A stretch of DNA of 64,000 bases, from assembly GCF_032854445.1 (NCBI RefSeq), contig NC_088295.1, positions 6,140,501 through 6,204,500 on the forward strand, in the 5' to 3' direction. The notes beneath the pieces were generated by a model, which was not told the DNA's origin, ran no database searches, and was given only the letters and a program-made list of their open reading frames with translations. This DNA comes from Liolophura sinensis. Taxonomy: Eukaryota > Mollusca > Polyplacophora > Chitonida > Chitonidae. The translations under genes were made by a program, and so were the position numbers. Of the stretch, positions 36,913-49,900 are shown one piece after another (the first letter of the stretch is position 1; each line of letters begins with the position of its first letter).

Positions 36913-37695
36913 ATTCGCTGGTTTTACATCTTTACATTTAAAAACAAATCCTCTGACAGCTGAGTTAGATTTATAAGTGAATTCATAACGTGCCGATTCG
37001 TGGTTTGACCTATTACAGTGTACGTGCAGGATGATCATTGATTTTTTTTGTTTTTTGCTAGGTTAACTCGGTTGTTCCTTTGTCCTTATTCTTATTTGTT
37101 GGAATAATTGCTTCCATAAACATGAAGCTATATACAGAAACTCCCTCGTCCACTGGTGAACTGGATTTCTTCACTGGATTCAGGCGTCAAAACACACATT
37201 TACCCACCACTCAGCAACCTTAAAAGACATCCCCGAGTCACTGTGCGTTAGGGCTATACATGCGCATCAGGTGACTAACAAAACCCCACCAACGACTGGA
37301 CTAGATAACACAGTGGTTATGATGTATTGCTGATCATAGGAAAGTAAAATTCGTTAATACCACGATGTATGCAAAAATATGAGACAATTTCGATACAACC
37401 GAAGGATTCTACAAGATAAAGATAATGTAGGTTAATCGAATGAAGTTCCGATTTTGCAGTTTTCTGACATCAGTTTGTTTTACTAGCATAGATTTTAGGA
37501 GATAATCGTTCAAACAAAATGTGGGGAGAAAACAAGAGAGCACATGGTTCAGAATCGCTTTGTTCAAGACATGAAGAACTTCCAGAATTCAAGTAGGGGC
37601 TGACCGATTACTCTCTGAGACTCCAGTTCACTTTTTGTTCTCGAAATCTTACATCACACAGACGTGGATCTGCTGTCTTCTCACTGGTGCTCCTT
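36913..37695. other. 3' flank of gene C
   Basis: Unique sequence between the 40-bp array and the stop codon of gene C. It presumably contains the 3' UTR of C. No coding exon or repeat is recognised. Confidence 0.4.
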
Positions 37696-40600
37696 TCAGT
37701 GATTACCACTTGGCAAGTAATGCTTGTGTTCACAATGCTTCCTGAAAATGATGTGCAGAGGACAGCAAAGCAGTGCAAGTAGAACAGTGCCTAAGTACAA
37801 AAGGAAGAGGCCTCCTAAACTGTCCAGATCCAGATGACTCTGCAGGGTTTGGGGAGATTCCCTGCACGAACTGTTGGACGACCACCAATGATGGCGCCAT
37901 TTCTCCATCAATCCAGCCTCCTGCATCCTCACAATTCTGAAGTTCAAAACACAAAATCTGGTAACAGCGTGTTAAATCATAGCGTCTTATTTCAACAAGA
38001 TCTATGAAGTATTCTAGAACGATCGCTTTTTGAAAAAGTATGAGTTGACGGTCACAACACAATGGTTTTGTTCAAATATCTGGAGGCGGAGTTGGATGTA
38101 CTAGTACATCTTAACATGGAAGCAATCAAGTGGTCAGTTTGCTACTTATATGCATAGAAAGGGCATTTCTAATGAACTGGAATTACTTGAAGAATAAGAT
38201 ACAGATTAACAAAATATTCACAGCACAGGAAGACAAAGTTTGGCAGGAACTTACAAGCGGTTTATGATTTTTCCGTAAGCGGCGTCCTGGGGTAGAACCA
38301 TTCCGTAGCCAACCACATCAAAACTTTCTTCAGCCACGGAGTAAGTCCTGCATTCCTGACCAGCAAGGTAGTCCAACACGGGGCGGTCCGATATGTAAGC
38401 GTATTGACCCGCCTTCACAAGGTCCAGTATGCTGGCTTCGTGGGAAATCTTTGGTGAATTTTGAAGTCTGCTCCAGGTTCTTTTGTAAAGGTCGGAATGA
38501 GAATTCTGAAACAGAGTACAACTTCCTTTGTTAAAAAAATAATGTCCTCCCCAGTCGATATCATACGTGGACAAACTATTTATCTCCAGTATAACAACTG
38601 TTAATCGACAATGTGTGGCGAAAGGAATAGGCTACAGCTTGCGGAGGCATTTCAGGTGAAGATATATTACGTCAACTGTTTAGATACCCTGAACATCGTC
38701 TCAAAGCTCGTTCCCGCCTGGACGATTGGTTGTATTTTGTCCTGAGCCAGAAGCTCCCCCAACGTGTTTATAGGCGGTGGCGGCAGAGATATGGTGAGGA
38801 AGGCGGCCAGGTTGGCTGTGTAGGTGGCCACCAACAGGATGGTGAACAGCCACCAAAATCCAATCAAACAGCGGCCGGAAACGGCTTCTGGACTATGCTG
38901 AATACCTTTGAGAAAAAAGAATAAATCAGGGATTTACTGCAATGATTAAATAAATCGTAAGGCATAGGGATATCCTGGCCCGAATTTGTGAAAATCATTC
39001 TGGCTTGTTATTTGAAATGTGGAGAATGGTAGCTTCTACGAAATTTACGACATGGTGTCGTTCCCCAACCGATGATTAATTTGTATACAACGTGAGGAAA
39101 TGAAGTGGGCAGAGTATTTGTTAACAGAATTAACGGAAAAGCATTTAAATAAGAATCACAAATCTTCGGTGCTCACTCTGTACAAACAGATAGAAATTTG
39201 ATTTGATGTCAATAGCTCGTGTTCTGACCTTGTTCTGTCACTGAACTGTATACCATCCACAGGTTGTCTCTCAAGCTTGTTTCGTACTTGGCCTGTAAAG
39301 GACGATCTTCGGTTTTACGCCCGAATGGCGTGAATCGGTTGACCAATAAGGACATGCAGCCGACAATAACAATAGCTGCCACGATGGATAACCACACTTG
39401 GACGGAGTAAGGCTTTAGCGTCTGGAACAAACTTTTGTTAGCTTCATAGCCCGGTGAGAGGGTCATGATACCAGTACTACCTTCTGAGAACGGAACGGTG
39501 AAGTCGATGACCTGTTCTCTCAGCAAAGTGATGGTGAACGGACCGATGGCCATTTCCGCTTCCTGTTTATAGAAAATCTGCCATAACAATGTTTTCAAAG
39601 CTGTAAGCTTCATCACGGATGCACTAGTCTACGCAATACTTCTACATCATGTATTGATATACTTCTAAAGATAAGAAAAATAACTCTGATTCCTGGGATT
39701 ACTCTTACCATAACAGATTTCCTTCTATATACACCACTCCAGCAAACTAAGTTTCCTTATCCCTCTGTAAAACATAAAAGACTTCCTTCTACATAGACCA
39801 CTCCAGCAAACTAAGTTTCCTTACCCCTCTGTAAACCACAAAAGATTTCCTTCTACATAGACCACTCCAGCAAACTAAGTTTCCTTACCCCTCTGTAAAA
39901 CATAAAAGACTTCCTTCTACATAGACCACTCCAGCAAACTAAGTTTCCTTACCCCTCTGTAAACCATAAAAGGCTTCCTTCTACATGTAACACTCCAGCA
40001 AACTAAGTTTCCTTACCCCTCTGTAAACCATAAAAGGCTTCCTTCTACATGTAACACTCCAGCAAACTAAGTTTCCTTACCCCTCTGTAAACCATAAAAG
40101 GCTTCCTTCTACATGTAACACTCCAGCAAACTAAGTTTCCTTACCCCTCTGTAAACCATAAAAGGCTTCCTTCTACATGTAACACTCCAGCAAACTAAGT
40201 TTCCTTACCCCTCTGTAAACCATAAAAGGCTTCCTTCTACATGTAACACTCCAGCAAACTAAGTTTCCTTACCCCTCTGTAAACCATAAAAGGCTTCCTT
40301 CTACATGTAACACTCCAGCAAACTAAGTTTCCTTACCCCTCTGTAAACCATAAAAGGCTTCCTTCTACATGTAACACTCCAGCAAACTAAGTTTCCTTAC
40401 CCCTCTGTAAACCATAAAAGGCTTCCTTCTACATGTAACACTCCAGCAAACTAAGTTTCCTTACCCCTCTGTAAACCATAAAAGGCTTCCTTCTACATGT
40501 AACACTCCAGCAAACTAAGTTTCCTTACCCCTCTGTAAACCATAAAAGGCTTCCTTCTACATGTAACACTCCAGCAAACTAAGTTTCCTTACCCCTCTGT

Positions 40601-43600
40601 AAACCATAAAAGGCTTCCTTCTACATGTAACACTCCAGCAAACTAAGTTTCCTTACCCCTCTGTAAACCATAAAAGGCTTCCTTCTACATGTAACACTCC
40701 AGCAAACTAAGTTCCCTTACCCCTCTGTAAACCATAAAAGGCTTCCTTCTACATGTAACACTCCAGCAAACTAAGTTCCCTTACCCCTCTGTAAACCACA
40801 AAAGGCTTCCTTCTACATGTAACACTCCAGCAAACTAAGTTTCCTTACCCCTCTGTAAACCATTCCAACCATGCCGTTCCATGTCCCATTTTCGTCAGGG
40901 GCACCGTAAAAGTTGTCAGGCGGTTCTATTATAGTGTAGCTGTAATGAAAATCATGACATCATTTTGGGACATTAACAAAAGACCAGTGGCAAATTCGAC
41001 AATTGACTTAAATGTTTATAAATGGCCCTCTTTGTCTCTGACGGTTGTAGTGTTGACTCGTCATCTGGGCATTAGAGTTTTTGCTTTTAGCTGTGGGTTT
41101 TAGCCAAGATTTTTTTGTTTCGGTGACTGGACAGTGGTTGTCTCAGGGATTTCGGGATTCCTCCATCAATTAACCTGACGGTCATTGTACAGGCAAAATA
41201 ATTCTAAAGAACGGCGTTAAACACAAACAATCATCATAGTTTTAAAAACTAAGGATATATCATCAGTCAAAAAATGCAGGCAAGATATGGGAGAGTGCGG
41301 ATTTGTTTAATTTTATGACGCTGTTTAAAATGATGTACATTATGTTGACTCCCCTAATTCATCTTCGCACCCTATGTCCTGTGAAAATGCGTAAATTAAG
41401 GCTAGATAAATGTGAAAAATGTGATGCCGACACATCTTAGACTCGCCTCGTGGTTCAAAGTGTACTTACTTAAAATGCAGATGCCTTGCAAGCTCATCTA
41501 AAATGTCTATGGAAAAGCCGGTGTATCTGAGGCTTCCATTAATCCCCTCACGGATCAGAAAAGGAAGAGCCTGCACAAACAGAACATCAGTCACGGCACA
41601 ATAAAGCAAGAAGGCGCAAAATACTGATACTGATGCAGTATTTGCATGCGTAATCCACCGTCCCTGTTGGTGACGTGTATAATATTTACACGTGTAATCC
41701 ACCGTCCCTGTTGGTGACGTGTATAATATTTACACGTGTAATCCACTGTCCCTGTTGCTGACGTGTGTGATATTTACACGTGTAATCCACTGTCCCTGTT
41801 GCTGACGTGTGTGATATTTATATGTGTAATCCACTGCCCCTATTGGTGACGTGTGTGATATTTGTACGTGTTATCCACTGTCCTTCTTGGTGATGTGTGT
41901 GATATTTACATATGCAATCCACTGTCTCTTTTGGTGACGTGTTTGACATTTACAGGTGTAATCCACTGTCTCTTTTGGTGACGTGTGTGATATTTACAGG
42001 TGTAATCCACTGCCCCTTTTGATGGCGTGTGCGATATTTATACGTGTAATCCACTGTCCCTGTTGCTGACGTATGTGATATATACAAATGTAATCCACTG
42101 TCCCTGTTGCTAACGTGTGTGATATTTACACGTGTAATCCACTGTCCCTGTTGATGACGTGTGTGATATTTACACGTGTGATCCATTGTCCCTGTTGCTG
42201 ACGTGTGTGATATTTACACGTGTAATCCACTGTCCCTGTTGATGACGTGTGTGATATTTACATGTGTAATCCACTGTCTCTGTTGCTGACGTATGTGATA
42301 TTTACATGTGTAATCCACTGTCTCTTTTGGTGACGTGTGTGATATTTACAGTTGTAATCCACTGCCCCTTTTGATGGCGTGTGTGATATTTATACGTGTA
42401 ATCCACTGTCCCTGTTGCTGACGTATGTGATATATACAAATGTAATCCACTGTCCCTGTTGGTGACGTGTCATATTTACACGTGTAATCCACTGCCCTTT
42501 TTGCTGACGTGTGTGATATTTATATGTGTAATCTTCTGTCTCTTTTGATGACGTGTTTGATATTTGTACGTGTAATCCACTGTCCCTGTTGATGACATGT
42601 TTGATATTTACACGTGAAATCCACTGTCCAGTTGGGGAAACGTGATATTTACACGTGTGATCCATTGTCCCTGTTGCTGACGTGTGTGATGTTTACACGT
42701 GTAATCCACTGCCCCATTTGGTGACGTGTGTGATATTTACACGTGTAATCCACAAGCTGTGATGGTGACGTGTGTGATATTTACACGTGTAATCCTATCC
42801 CAATGTTTGTTAGAAGCAGCACGATGAAAAACGCTCTATTCATGGCTGTTTTTTCACAGATTTACAAGCTTTTCGGAAGTACTTGTAACTTGTATGAGCA
42901 ACAGCACACTGATATATCATAACAGTACAAGTACATTTCTCACAGTTCCACTATCTTCACTGTGAGTTTTACTGTGAGTGAATGAATCTTTACTTATTCC
43001 CCTGAACAAACCCTCTCTCCATGACATGATTTCCACAGCACTATTGGCCTTATTCAATACTTACAGGTGTCACGCCGTGCATATTTCCCTGTAATTACAC
43101 CTGTTCGTAATTAATCTTTTAAACACCTGTACTGTTTTCTGCATCAATGTTCTGTTGTTCTTAAATATGCGTATATATAAATCATTACTTTGTATATAGC
43201 CCTACGTATCATGGACGACTTTGATGGAAGCAGTTACATCCGAACTTTTGTAAAACAACCAGGTACAGAGCCTTTTTTATCGCGTTGTTTCTGAAAAACA
43301 TTGTGAAACCAATCCATTTCATTCACTCTCTTTGTTGGTGGCCTGTATGATATATACATCTTTTTGCTGACGCCACTACGCCTTGATGAGTAACGTAACC
43401 CTGACATTCGGATGCCCAGTTTCCAGCCACCATAATGCTGGCCTCTGTAGTATACGTCAAATATTCTTGAGTACGGCGTAAAACACCAAATAAATACGTA
43501 AATAAATAGCTCACCTCTGTCGCGGCAATCAGAATAGGTTCCTCACCAAAGTCGTGGAAATGGTTCAGGAAAAGGTTTCTCTTGTGTGCCAGCAAGCCGT

Positions 43601-46600
43601 TTGCTACACTCCACACCCCGCTGAGGACTAATGTTGTCTTGGTGTCATGGATAGTACTGTAGATATCATATTCCGTTATAAATGGATCACCCATATCTTT
43701 CTGATGTAAATTCGAATCCTACAGAGAGAGTTCAACGCATAAAATCGATTTGAAACAACAAAACTCGACTTTATAAAACTATCAAGTATATATTCAGAGT
43801 GATACTTTGCATCTGTCGCTGATGGTTAAAGGTCTTTCTCACCCTGACCATTTGGCTCAGATCCAGTCCACCAGCTGTCAATGGGGTCGGGTGAAACACG
43901 CTGCAGGTTGTCCATGTGTGGTTATCTGGATAACTGATCAACGGCGAGGCTCGAGATAAAAACTCCATGGCTTCCATCAACTGATAGTCCAAATACTGCA
44001 ATATACAAAAGCATATACGTGTTTGTGGATTTAAGCATTTTTTAATAAAAAACCGTAACAAGTTTATTCATTAAACAGAAAAAAATAAAGTTTCCAAGCA
44101 GATACCATATAGCGATAAAAGGGAAAGTTAAAATGAAGTGAACTGTTAAATCTTTACAAGCCATAAGATATGTGAAATGACATGACGGTGTACTGAATGT
44201 ATAATGAGGGATAGAAACTCACTGCGTCAGTTGGTGAACGAATGTCTTCATAAGAGCTGCTATAATCTTTCGTTGAAAAGTAACTGTTCATACAACTCTT
44301 CCATTTTTCCCATACAAATAAGACATTTGCATTTGGGCTTGTACAAAGAATCACTTGAGAGTTCTGTGACGCCACGTCAGATATTACAATCCAGGAATAT
44401 TCTTCCTCCAGCAAGAGCCTTCTCTAAAGCCGAAGAAAACCCAAACATATCTCAGTAAACATATCTGGTAGTCAGGGAAACCCTATTTGCTTAGGGAATT
44501 TGAGTATATTTGACAGGAGATGGCTTGTGCAAAAAATAAGGAGAATTACTGCTCTGTTCAAACTTACACAGAAAGTTGTTTACCCATTGAATCTTTTCGT
44601 CTTAACATTGACTTTCTCTAGTCTCTACATGTACTAGGCTTTCACCTCCCCCCTCACCATCTGTTATCTAGTAAATGAATAGTTAAATAAAATGTTTGTT
44701 ACATTTTCTTGATGACTCGTCCTCTTTGAATTACCTGATGGATGAACTGGCTCCACACAACACCTCGTCCAAAATATATGAAGTTCCGATACGGGTAACG
44801 GAAGACCGGGACATTTGGTGTTACACGTATGTACTTTACCGAGATGACCTCTAGGAGGACAACATGCAACTGTGCCAACATGGGGGATAACTCCTGTTGG
44901 ATGCTCTCACGTTGATCTATGCCTGACACGTCACACACAATGACAAGACATTGAGATAATCATGCAATAAACATAGTTATTCTTGGAATACAAAGAGAAA
45001 GATATATCTCCATATTGATTCAGAAAGAGTGATTGAAGTAGGGAGATGAAATTTAACTCATGTAAGCTTTAGTATTTGCAATGTATAACGTACTGCATGA
45101 AATAGATAACATTATATGGGGTCCCACACTCTCCAAACCTAAGATTTATTCTGAAAGTTAATTTTACCATGCAATTTCACTTTATATTTTCGTTGTGATA
45201 CTGTCGTGACTTCTTACCAATGACATCATCGAAAACGATAGCCGCTTTTGTCCAGCCAACAGCAAACAGGATGTCTTTGACCATTTGAATGTTGATGGCG
45301 GATGATGGATTAAGCTGGACAGAGAAGTCTTTCCTCAGTGGTGACCGGAAAGGCCGCAGGTCAATCACCAAGTTGGGAAGGTGGAGAGCCTCAGCCTGTG
45401 AGACGACCATCGTCTGTTGTGTGTGAGGGAGGACTGTGATCAGGCCCCGGACACCCGCCTCCACAAGGTCACACACTGCCAAAAATATAGCACTATCACA
45501 TGACATATGCTAAATAACGTTGAAATTTGTTTTTAGCTTTTGAACAGATTGAACTGTCTATTATTGCATATAATGTCGAAAATGTTGGTAAAGTTATGTT
45601 ATCTGGTAGCGTTTTATTACATTGTGTCCATGTTTGAACCTTGGACATTGTGTCCTTGTGAAAACGTAAAGCCTTATCTCTCAGTTATGATCATTTTCCA
45701 GCCATATTAAATTACAAACTAATTTGGCCAAGATACGATATCTCATGGCCTTCCTCTTTATTTTAAGTTTTCAAGCAGCACACCCTAGTTCTTCTAATTT
45801 TTGGGACACCTGATCTGCTCATTTTAGCCAATACATGCATGTATGTAATTCTAGCAGGAATACTGAGTTTCCTTTTTATTCGCCACGTTAGATCATCCAA
45901 TGAACAACATACTCATATCTTCCAAAATGTAGGTAAAGAAATGTAATATTCTACTTTCAACACAACTAATATCTGAACCTGTGAATGGTTGTGGGTTTCT
46001 TCAGTGCTCTGCCCGATTTCCTCCCACCATAATGCTGGCCGCCGTCGTATAAGTGAAATATCCTTGGGTACGGTGTAAACCACCAATCAAATAAATAAAT
46101 ACTAATATCTGGCCAAAAATTTTACAACAATAGAGGATAAAAACTTTATATGTAGATTTGCGTCCAGAATTTCCTTCGTTCTTTTCGTGGTTGTATTTCA
46201 GCTTATTAAGTCTGCTATTAGAGTCTATACATGTATAAATATATGTGATCCTTGCTTACATGATCAATATATAGAGTAAATGTAACAAACTCACCATCCC
46301 TGGTAACCAACACAGAGCTGGTGTGGTTCACCTCCCGCCACAGAACCTCCAAACTAGGGCCGTCCACGACCGGGAAGAGTGTGGATCTAATACTATCATT
46401 GGGGTAACATGACCGTGTGGCGCCGCTGTACAGCACGCCTACAGTTTTGGTTAAAGAAATATTCGAAAGGCGATACTCAATAAGTCAATCAAGTACATGT
46501 AGATGTGAGTGCAGAGCGAAACTCATTGGATGAAGACAGACGTAATTTGTTTTAAATTTAACCGACTTAATTCAGAAATGACATCTGTTTGATTTTTCTT

Positions 46601-46958
46601 AACGGCATTATTTTTTGTACGAAACCTTGTCACACTAGATCATATTTCAGTTCTCGAGAAATAAGTAAGAATGTCTTGTAGCAACCTGCGGATGGTCGTG
46701 GGTTCCTCCGGGCTCTGCCCGGTTTCCTCCCACCGTAATGCTGGCCGCCGTCGTATAAGTGAAATATTCTTGAGTACGGCGTAAAACACCTATCAAGTAA
46801 ATAAATAAATGAATTCTCGAGAACTTACCAATTCTAGTTGTATGTGTGCCCTGTTGATAGCCTGATGTTCCCTCGCATTGGCAGTTCGGTGTTAACATAA
46901 TGGAGACCAAAGCTGTATAATAAACTGATTTTAACATCTTCCAGCTATACCAGAGCAT
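37696..46958 (-). CDS. iGluR paralogue C, complete 13-exon gene
   Basis: Ligand-gated cation channel subunit of the iGluR family. Exons, 5' to 3' on the minus strand: 46829-46958, 46295-46438, 45218-45475, 44735-44922, 44223-44423, 43843-43995, 43515-43718, 41470-41570, 40849-40939, 39229-39562, 38688-38905, 38255-38505, 37696-37936. The total is 2514 nt (837 residues plus stop). Exon lengths match gene B exactly for exons 2, 3, 4 and 7-12, and all phases agree. The start at 46958 (MLWYSWKMLKSVYYTALV) gives a hydrophobic signal peptide ending near NCQC; the Met seven codons in is an alternative. The gene lies head-to-tail between D and B, 9.3 kb long. Introns 8 and 9 are swollen by 44- and 64-bp satellites, and SINE tails abut two donors. 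Confidence 0.9.
39725..40848 (-). repeat. 64-bp satellite built from the exon-9 5' splice site (gene C intron 9)
   Basis: Seventeen copies of an exact 64-bp unit abut the donor of exon 9. On the minus strand each begins with the last 15 nt of the exon (ATGGTTTACAGAGGG, codons MVYRG) and its donor GTAAGG, then AAACTTAGTTTGCTGGAG and a filler. Sixteen of the 17 keep GGG|GTAAGG; the outermost (near 39761) has GGGATAAGG. The copies next to the exon are almost identical, and the distal four have a variant filler (CATAGACCA). A transcript not using the first donor would meet TAG 12 codons later. Confidence 0.93.
41070..41232 (+). mobile_element. Possible diverged SINE fragment (gene C intron 8)
   Basis: It ends in AAAGAACGGCGTTAAACACAAAC, similar to the 3' end of the SINE family here (GAGTACGGCGTAAAACACC). 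Upstream there are weak matches to GTGGGTTTTAGCC. No tail or target-site duplication is clear. Confidence 0.3.
41640..42800 (+). repeat. 44-bp satellite, about 26 copies (gene C intron 7)
   Basis: Units near GTAATCCACTGTCCCTGTTG followed by CTGACGTGTGTGATATTTAC and ACGT repeat at about 44 bp between exons 7 and 8, with moderate divergence. Isolated degenerate copies occur near 43325-43375. The minus-strand open frames across it are artefacts. Confidence 0.9.
43412..43508 (+). mobile_element. SINE 3' fragment abutting exon 7 donor of gene C
   Basis: It contains GCCCAGTTTCCAGCCACCAT, TTCTTGAGTACGGCGTAAAA and an A/T-rich tail ending AATAAATA. The tail stops about 6 bp before the exon boundary at 43515. 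The tRNA-like 5' part is missing. Confidence 0.75.
45981..46100 (+). mobile_element. SINE 3' fragment (gene C intron 2)
   Basis: It matches the family 3' half: GTGCTCTGCCCGATTTCC, CCACCATAATGCTGGCCGCC, GGGTACGGTGTAAACCACC and an AAATAAATAAAT tail. The 5' half is absent. Confidence 0.8.
46678..46811 (+). mobile_element. SINE 3' fragment next to gene C exon 1 donor
   Basis: It starts at GCAACCTGCGGATGGTCGTG and runs through the family core to TTGAGTACGGCGTAAAACAC and an A/T-rich tail. The tail ends about 18 bp from the exon 1 boundary at 46829. Confidence 0.83.
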
Positions 46959-49900
46959 GGTGACAATCAGCCGGATTTGTGTAGATTGATGTTAAACTAA
47001 TAAGAGGAATGATTTTATAATGCATTCGCAAAGCATAAATATTGTTAACAGCTCTTCTAAAGATACTATGTTTTATAACAGTAAAGCCATATCTGTCAAC
47101 AGTATATCACATTGTTGCTCATTAGGTTAAAAATCGACAACTTCTTAATTGCTATGTATAACTTAGAAATATATGAGAGTAGGAAGGAGCGATATTATTG
47201 TCAGTTTATTGCGCATGTTGGTACTTTATCACATTTACAGGCATCTGGGAGAAGCCAGGTTTATTTAAAATTCCTCATGTTACATTTGGAAACACAATCT
47301 TTCATCAATCTCATTTTCTCCCAGACCCACAACCTCTTAAACATTTTTTAAAAATCTCTGTTACGGCTTTCTTTAAATACCAACATGCTCCTTGTGCATA
47401 GTGATCCAGGAAGGCAAACAAGTTAAGGTTTTATGATGTTTAGTACTCATTCCGCATTTCCCCCGGACAATTTAAAAAAGAACGTCTTTGATGTTGTGTA
47501 AAGCTATTGGTCCTGTTATCTTACTCCAGGGAATAAGACGGTTAATTATTGCTACGTGAAAGAGTGCAAGTGCATTGAATGTAAGACGTGTTTTATCTAC
47601 GTACCACGGCAATTATTAGCTTAGCATGGAATCAATAATGCATGCAGAAAATCCTGATCATATTGTATTAATGATTTTGTTGTCACGACATTGCTTTTTG
47701 GCTTTCGCTTTGTTTTCTCAAGTAAACAGTTTATGTGCATATTATAAGGGCTTGCTATGAAAAGCATTTGTCCGTTTTTTCTGTATTTTGGGGGGAGGGG
47801 AGGAATTAGGTGAAACATTGATTAACATATTTAACAGATAAACAAGTGAGCAACGGCTAATTCAGTTTCAAATTAAGCCATTCCTTGAGGCTGGCAGGAT
47901 TTTGGTCCCTGAAATTTTTACATCGTTTTTACCGCAAGGCACTAAATCTAGAAAAGAATGCAGTATTTCGTTATTTCGCATTACATAGAACATTCTCCGA
48001 ATTTACAGTAAAAACTCCAGTAAGCCAATGAATAAACCATAAGCTACACCATTGCTAAAAAGTGTGGGTCAATAGCCGAATACCAACCAACGTTTCCAAA
48101 TCAGTGTTCAGCTTATCCACCCGAAAATAGCCGTGTCGAAAATCAACATTCCCACAAAGTTTCAGTGAAAATATAGCTTCTCCAACTTAACACCAAGCTA
48201 AGCTGTTTTCTTGTCCTGAAAAGCTGTCAGCTCAACGGTCGAAAAAGTGCTATGAGGCAACAGATGACAAATGTATATTTGCCCTCATTTTTGCACAGAC
48301 AGAGTTGTGCTATTTGGTTTATTTAATTTAAGGGGGGGGGGGCTTAATTCATCATTCTACTATCTCATCTCATCCGGCCGGTCAAATTAGCTACCACATG
48401 TTTACGACCTTTACACTACGGTGCACACATTTATGTCCATCACACCGTGCAGCACACAGGTTAATGTCCATCACACGGTGGAGCAGATGTTCTAGCTAAT
48501 CGTGAATCAGACGCTCATGTCCCCCACTCAGAGAACCACATGTGCAATGCAATGACAGGGTGAGGGTATCCATCAGTGAGTATTCTTCATCTCGCAGATC
48601 TAGACATTCCAGACCGCTTTCTCATCGTATACAGGTAACAAACCAGGAGGCACATGCACGAACTAGCTGGTGCCGGACCTGGAAGCGTTGTTACAACTGT
48701 TCTTCACTGCTAGTAATTATACACTTTCCAAATTTGTGCACCTGTTTTGCTGAAGTCACCCACCATGACTTTCAACATTTACCTGCACAGAAGTAATTTT
48801 GTATGAATGGATAACTGCTGTAAGGCACTGCTCCATGCGTTTTAAAATTTGCCAGTTCAGTAAATGCCTGTCCCTACAGACGCAAGCTATTACACTACAT
48901 TAAAGGCACAAAGTTTCCCTGTTTCACCTCAGTGAAGACCATATTAACCATAACAGCTTGAAAACTTTCTATCGTCCTATTATTTTGTCATATTAAGTTC
49001 GGCACAGAAGATTAAGACGTGACTCAAGTGGTTATAACGGAGTTGGTTCCAATCGGTCATGTGCACACATGCAGACTCCCAACCATTGGACTATATACAC
49101 GTAGTCTCGTCTTTAGTTACCAATAGCTCGCTCGGCATACAATAGAACCCAGACCCAATTCGCGTCTTCAGCATTTGTGTATGCCGAGCTTAAAGCCCCG
49201 TTTCCACCTAGACGAATGCTGTGCCGAACCCTTACGACATAAGATTCGTGTTGCAAACACAATTAAATCGTAACGATTCGGCTAATAATTCGCATAAGTG
49301 GGAACAGGACTTAAAAGAGACAAACGACAAATTTACATTTTACGACCGGTACTTCAAGATCTTAGTACTTGTACTTCTGTCCCAACCCCCCCCCCCTCCC
49401 ACTCAAACATCCTGTTTGGGGATGAAGAACTAATTTTGTATTATTGTGATTTGTTTTAACATTGTTTGTCCGAGTGCTTCGGCTGACACATGCCGGGACG
49501 GAACTAGCCCTAAGGCTAAGAGAATATCGAGTAATTCGCTATCAACGATATATGGAAAAATGGAAATACATTTATGAAATGAGCCTTGTCCTCAGTCGCC
49601 CGGATGAACCCAATTTGCAAGTTAGTCAATCATTTGTGTAAACTGTACATAAGCTTGTTTGCATTACTGTGGCTCTAAAAAAACAACCAGTTTAAAATGT
49701 AATCCTTTTGTAGGTAGTTGATTAATTTACCCTAAAGCAATGCCATTAAATTGTTCTGCTTTTATATACTGATCATACCAACGTAGCATACATAGCAACC
49801 AGTCGCAGAACTCCCTCTGGTTTGTTTTCCCAGGAGTCTAGATAACCAGCATTAAGGTAGCGTGATTGAACTTTGACTGAATTACCTGCAGTCTTGAATC

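Larger units (their letters stand above)
37696..41570 (-). other. Gene C: ligand-binding and channel exons 8-13
   Basis: Exon 8 reads YTGFSIDILDELARHLHF. Exon 9 has DNFYGAPDENGTWNGMVGMV. Exon 10 has GPFTITLLREQVIDFTVPF (ligand Pro, Thr and Arg all kept) and TM1. The pore loop [14 protein letters not shown] has Glu at the Q/R site. TM3 carries [12 protein letters not shown]2 has AGTSFETMF (Thr-Ser) and YAYISDRPVLDY, whose Asp replaces GluA2 Glu705. The QECRTY Cys pairs with a Cys before TM4 (SSCRES). The last exon has MQEAGLMEKWRHHWW, then TM4 and a 20-residue His/Lys-containing tail. Confidence 0.86.
43515..46958 (-). other. Gene C: signal peptide and amino-terminal domain exons 1-7
   Basis: Exon 2 opens GVLYSGATRSC and ends VNHTSSVLVTRD. 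Exon 3 has VCDLVEAGVRGLITVLPHTQ and AVGWTKAAIVFDDV, almost identical to gene B exon 3. Exon 4 has RNFIYFGRGVVWSQFIHQ. Exon 5 reads YSWIVISDVASQNSQV and NVLFVWEKW. Exon 6 has ISYPDNHTWTTCSVF. Exon 7 ends NHFHDFGEEPILIAATE. These form the bilobed LIVBP-like amino-terminal domain used for tetramer assembly in iGluRs. Apart from exon 3, identity to B is moderate to low. Confidence 0.83.

Noticed and set aside
31354-37038. Many short frames on both strands in the 40-bp array
   Set aside because: Repeat artefacts; the same peptide recurs every 1160 bp because of the higher-order duplication.
48542-48796. 84-codon plus-strand frame upstream of gene C
   Set aside because: No recognisable motif or splice partner, and composition is like the surrounding noncoding sequence.
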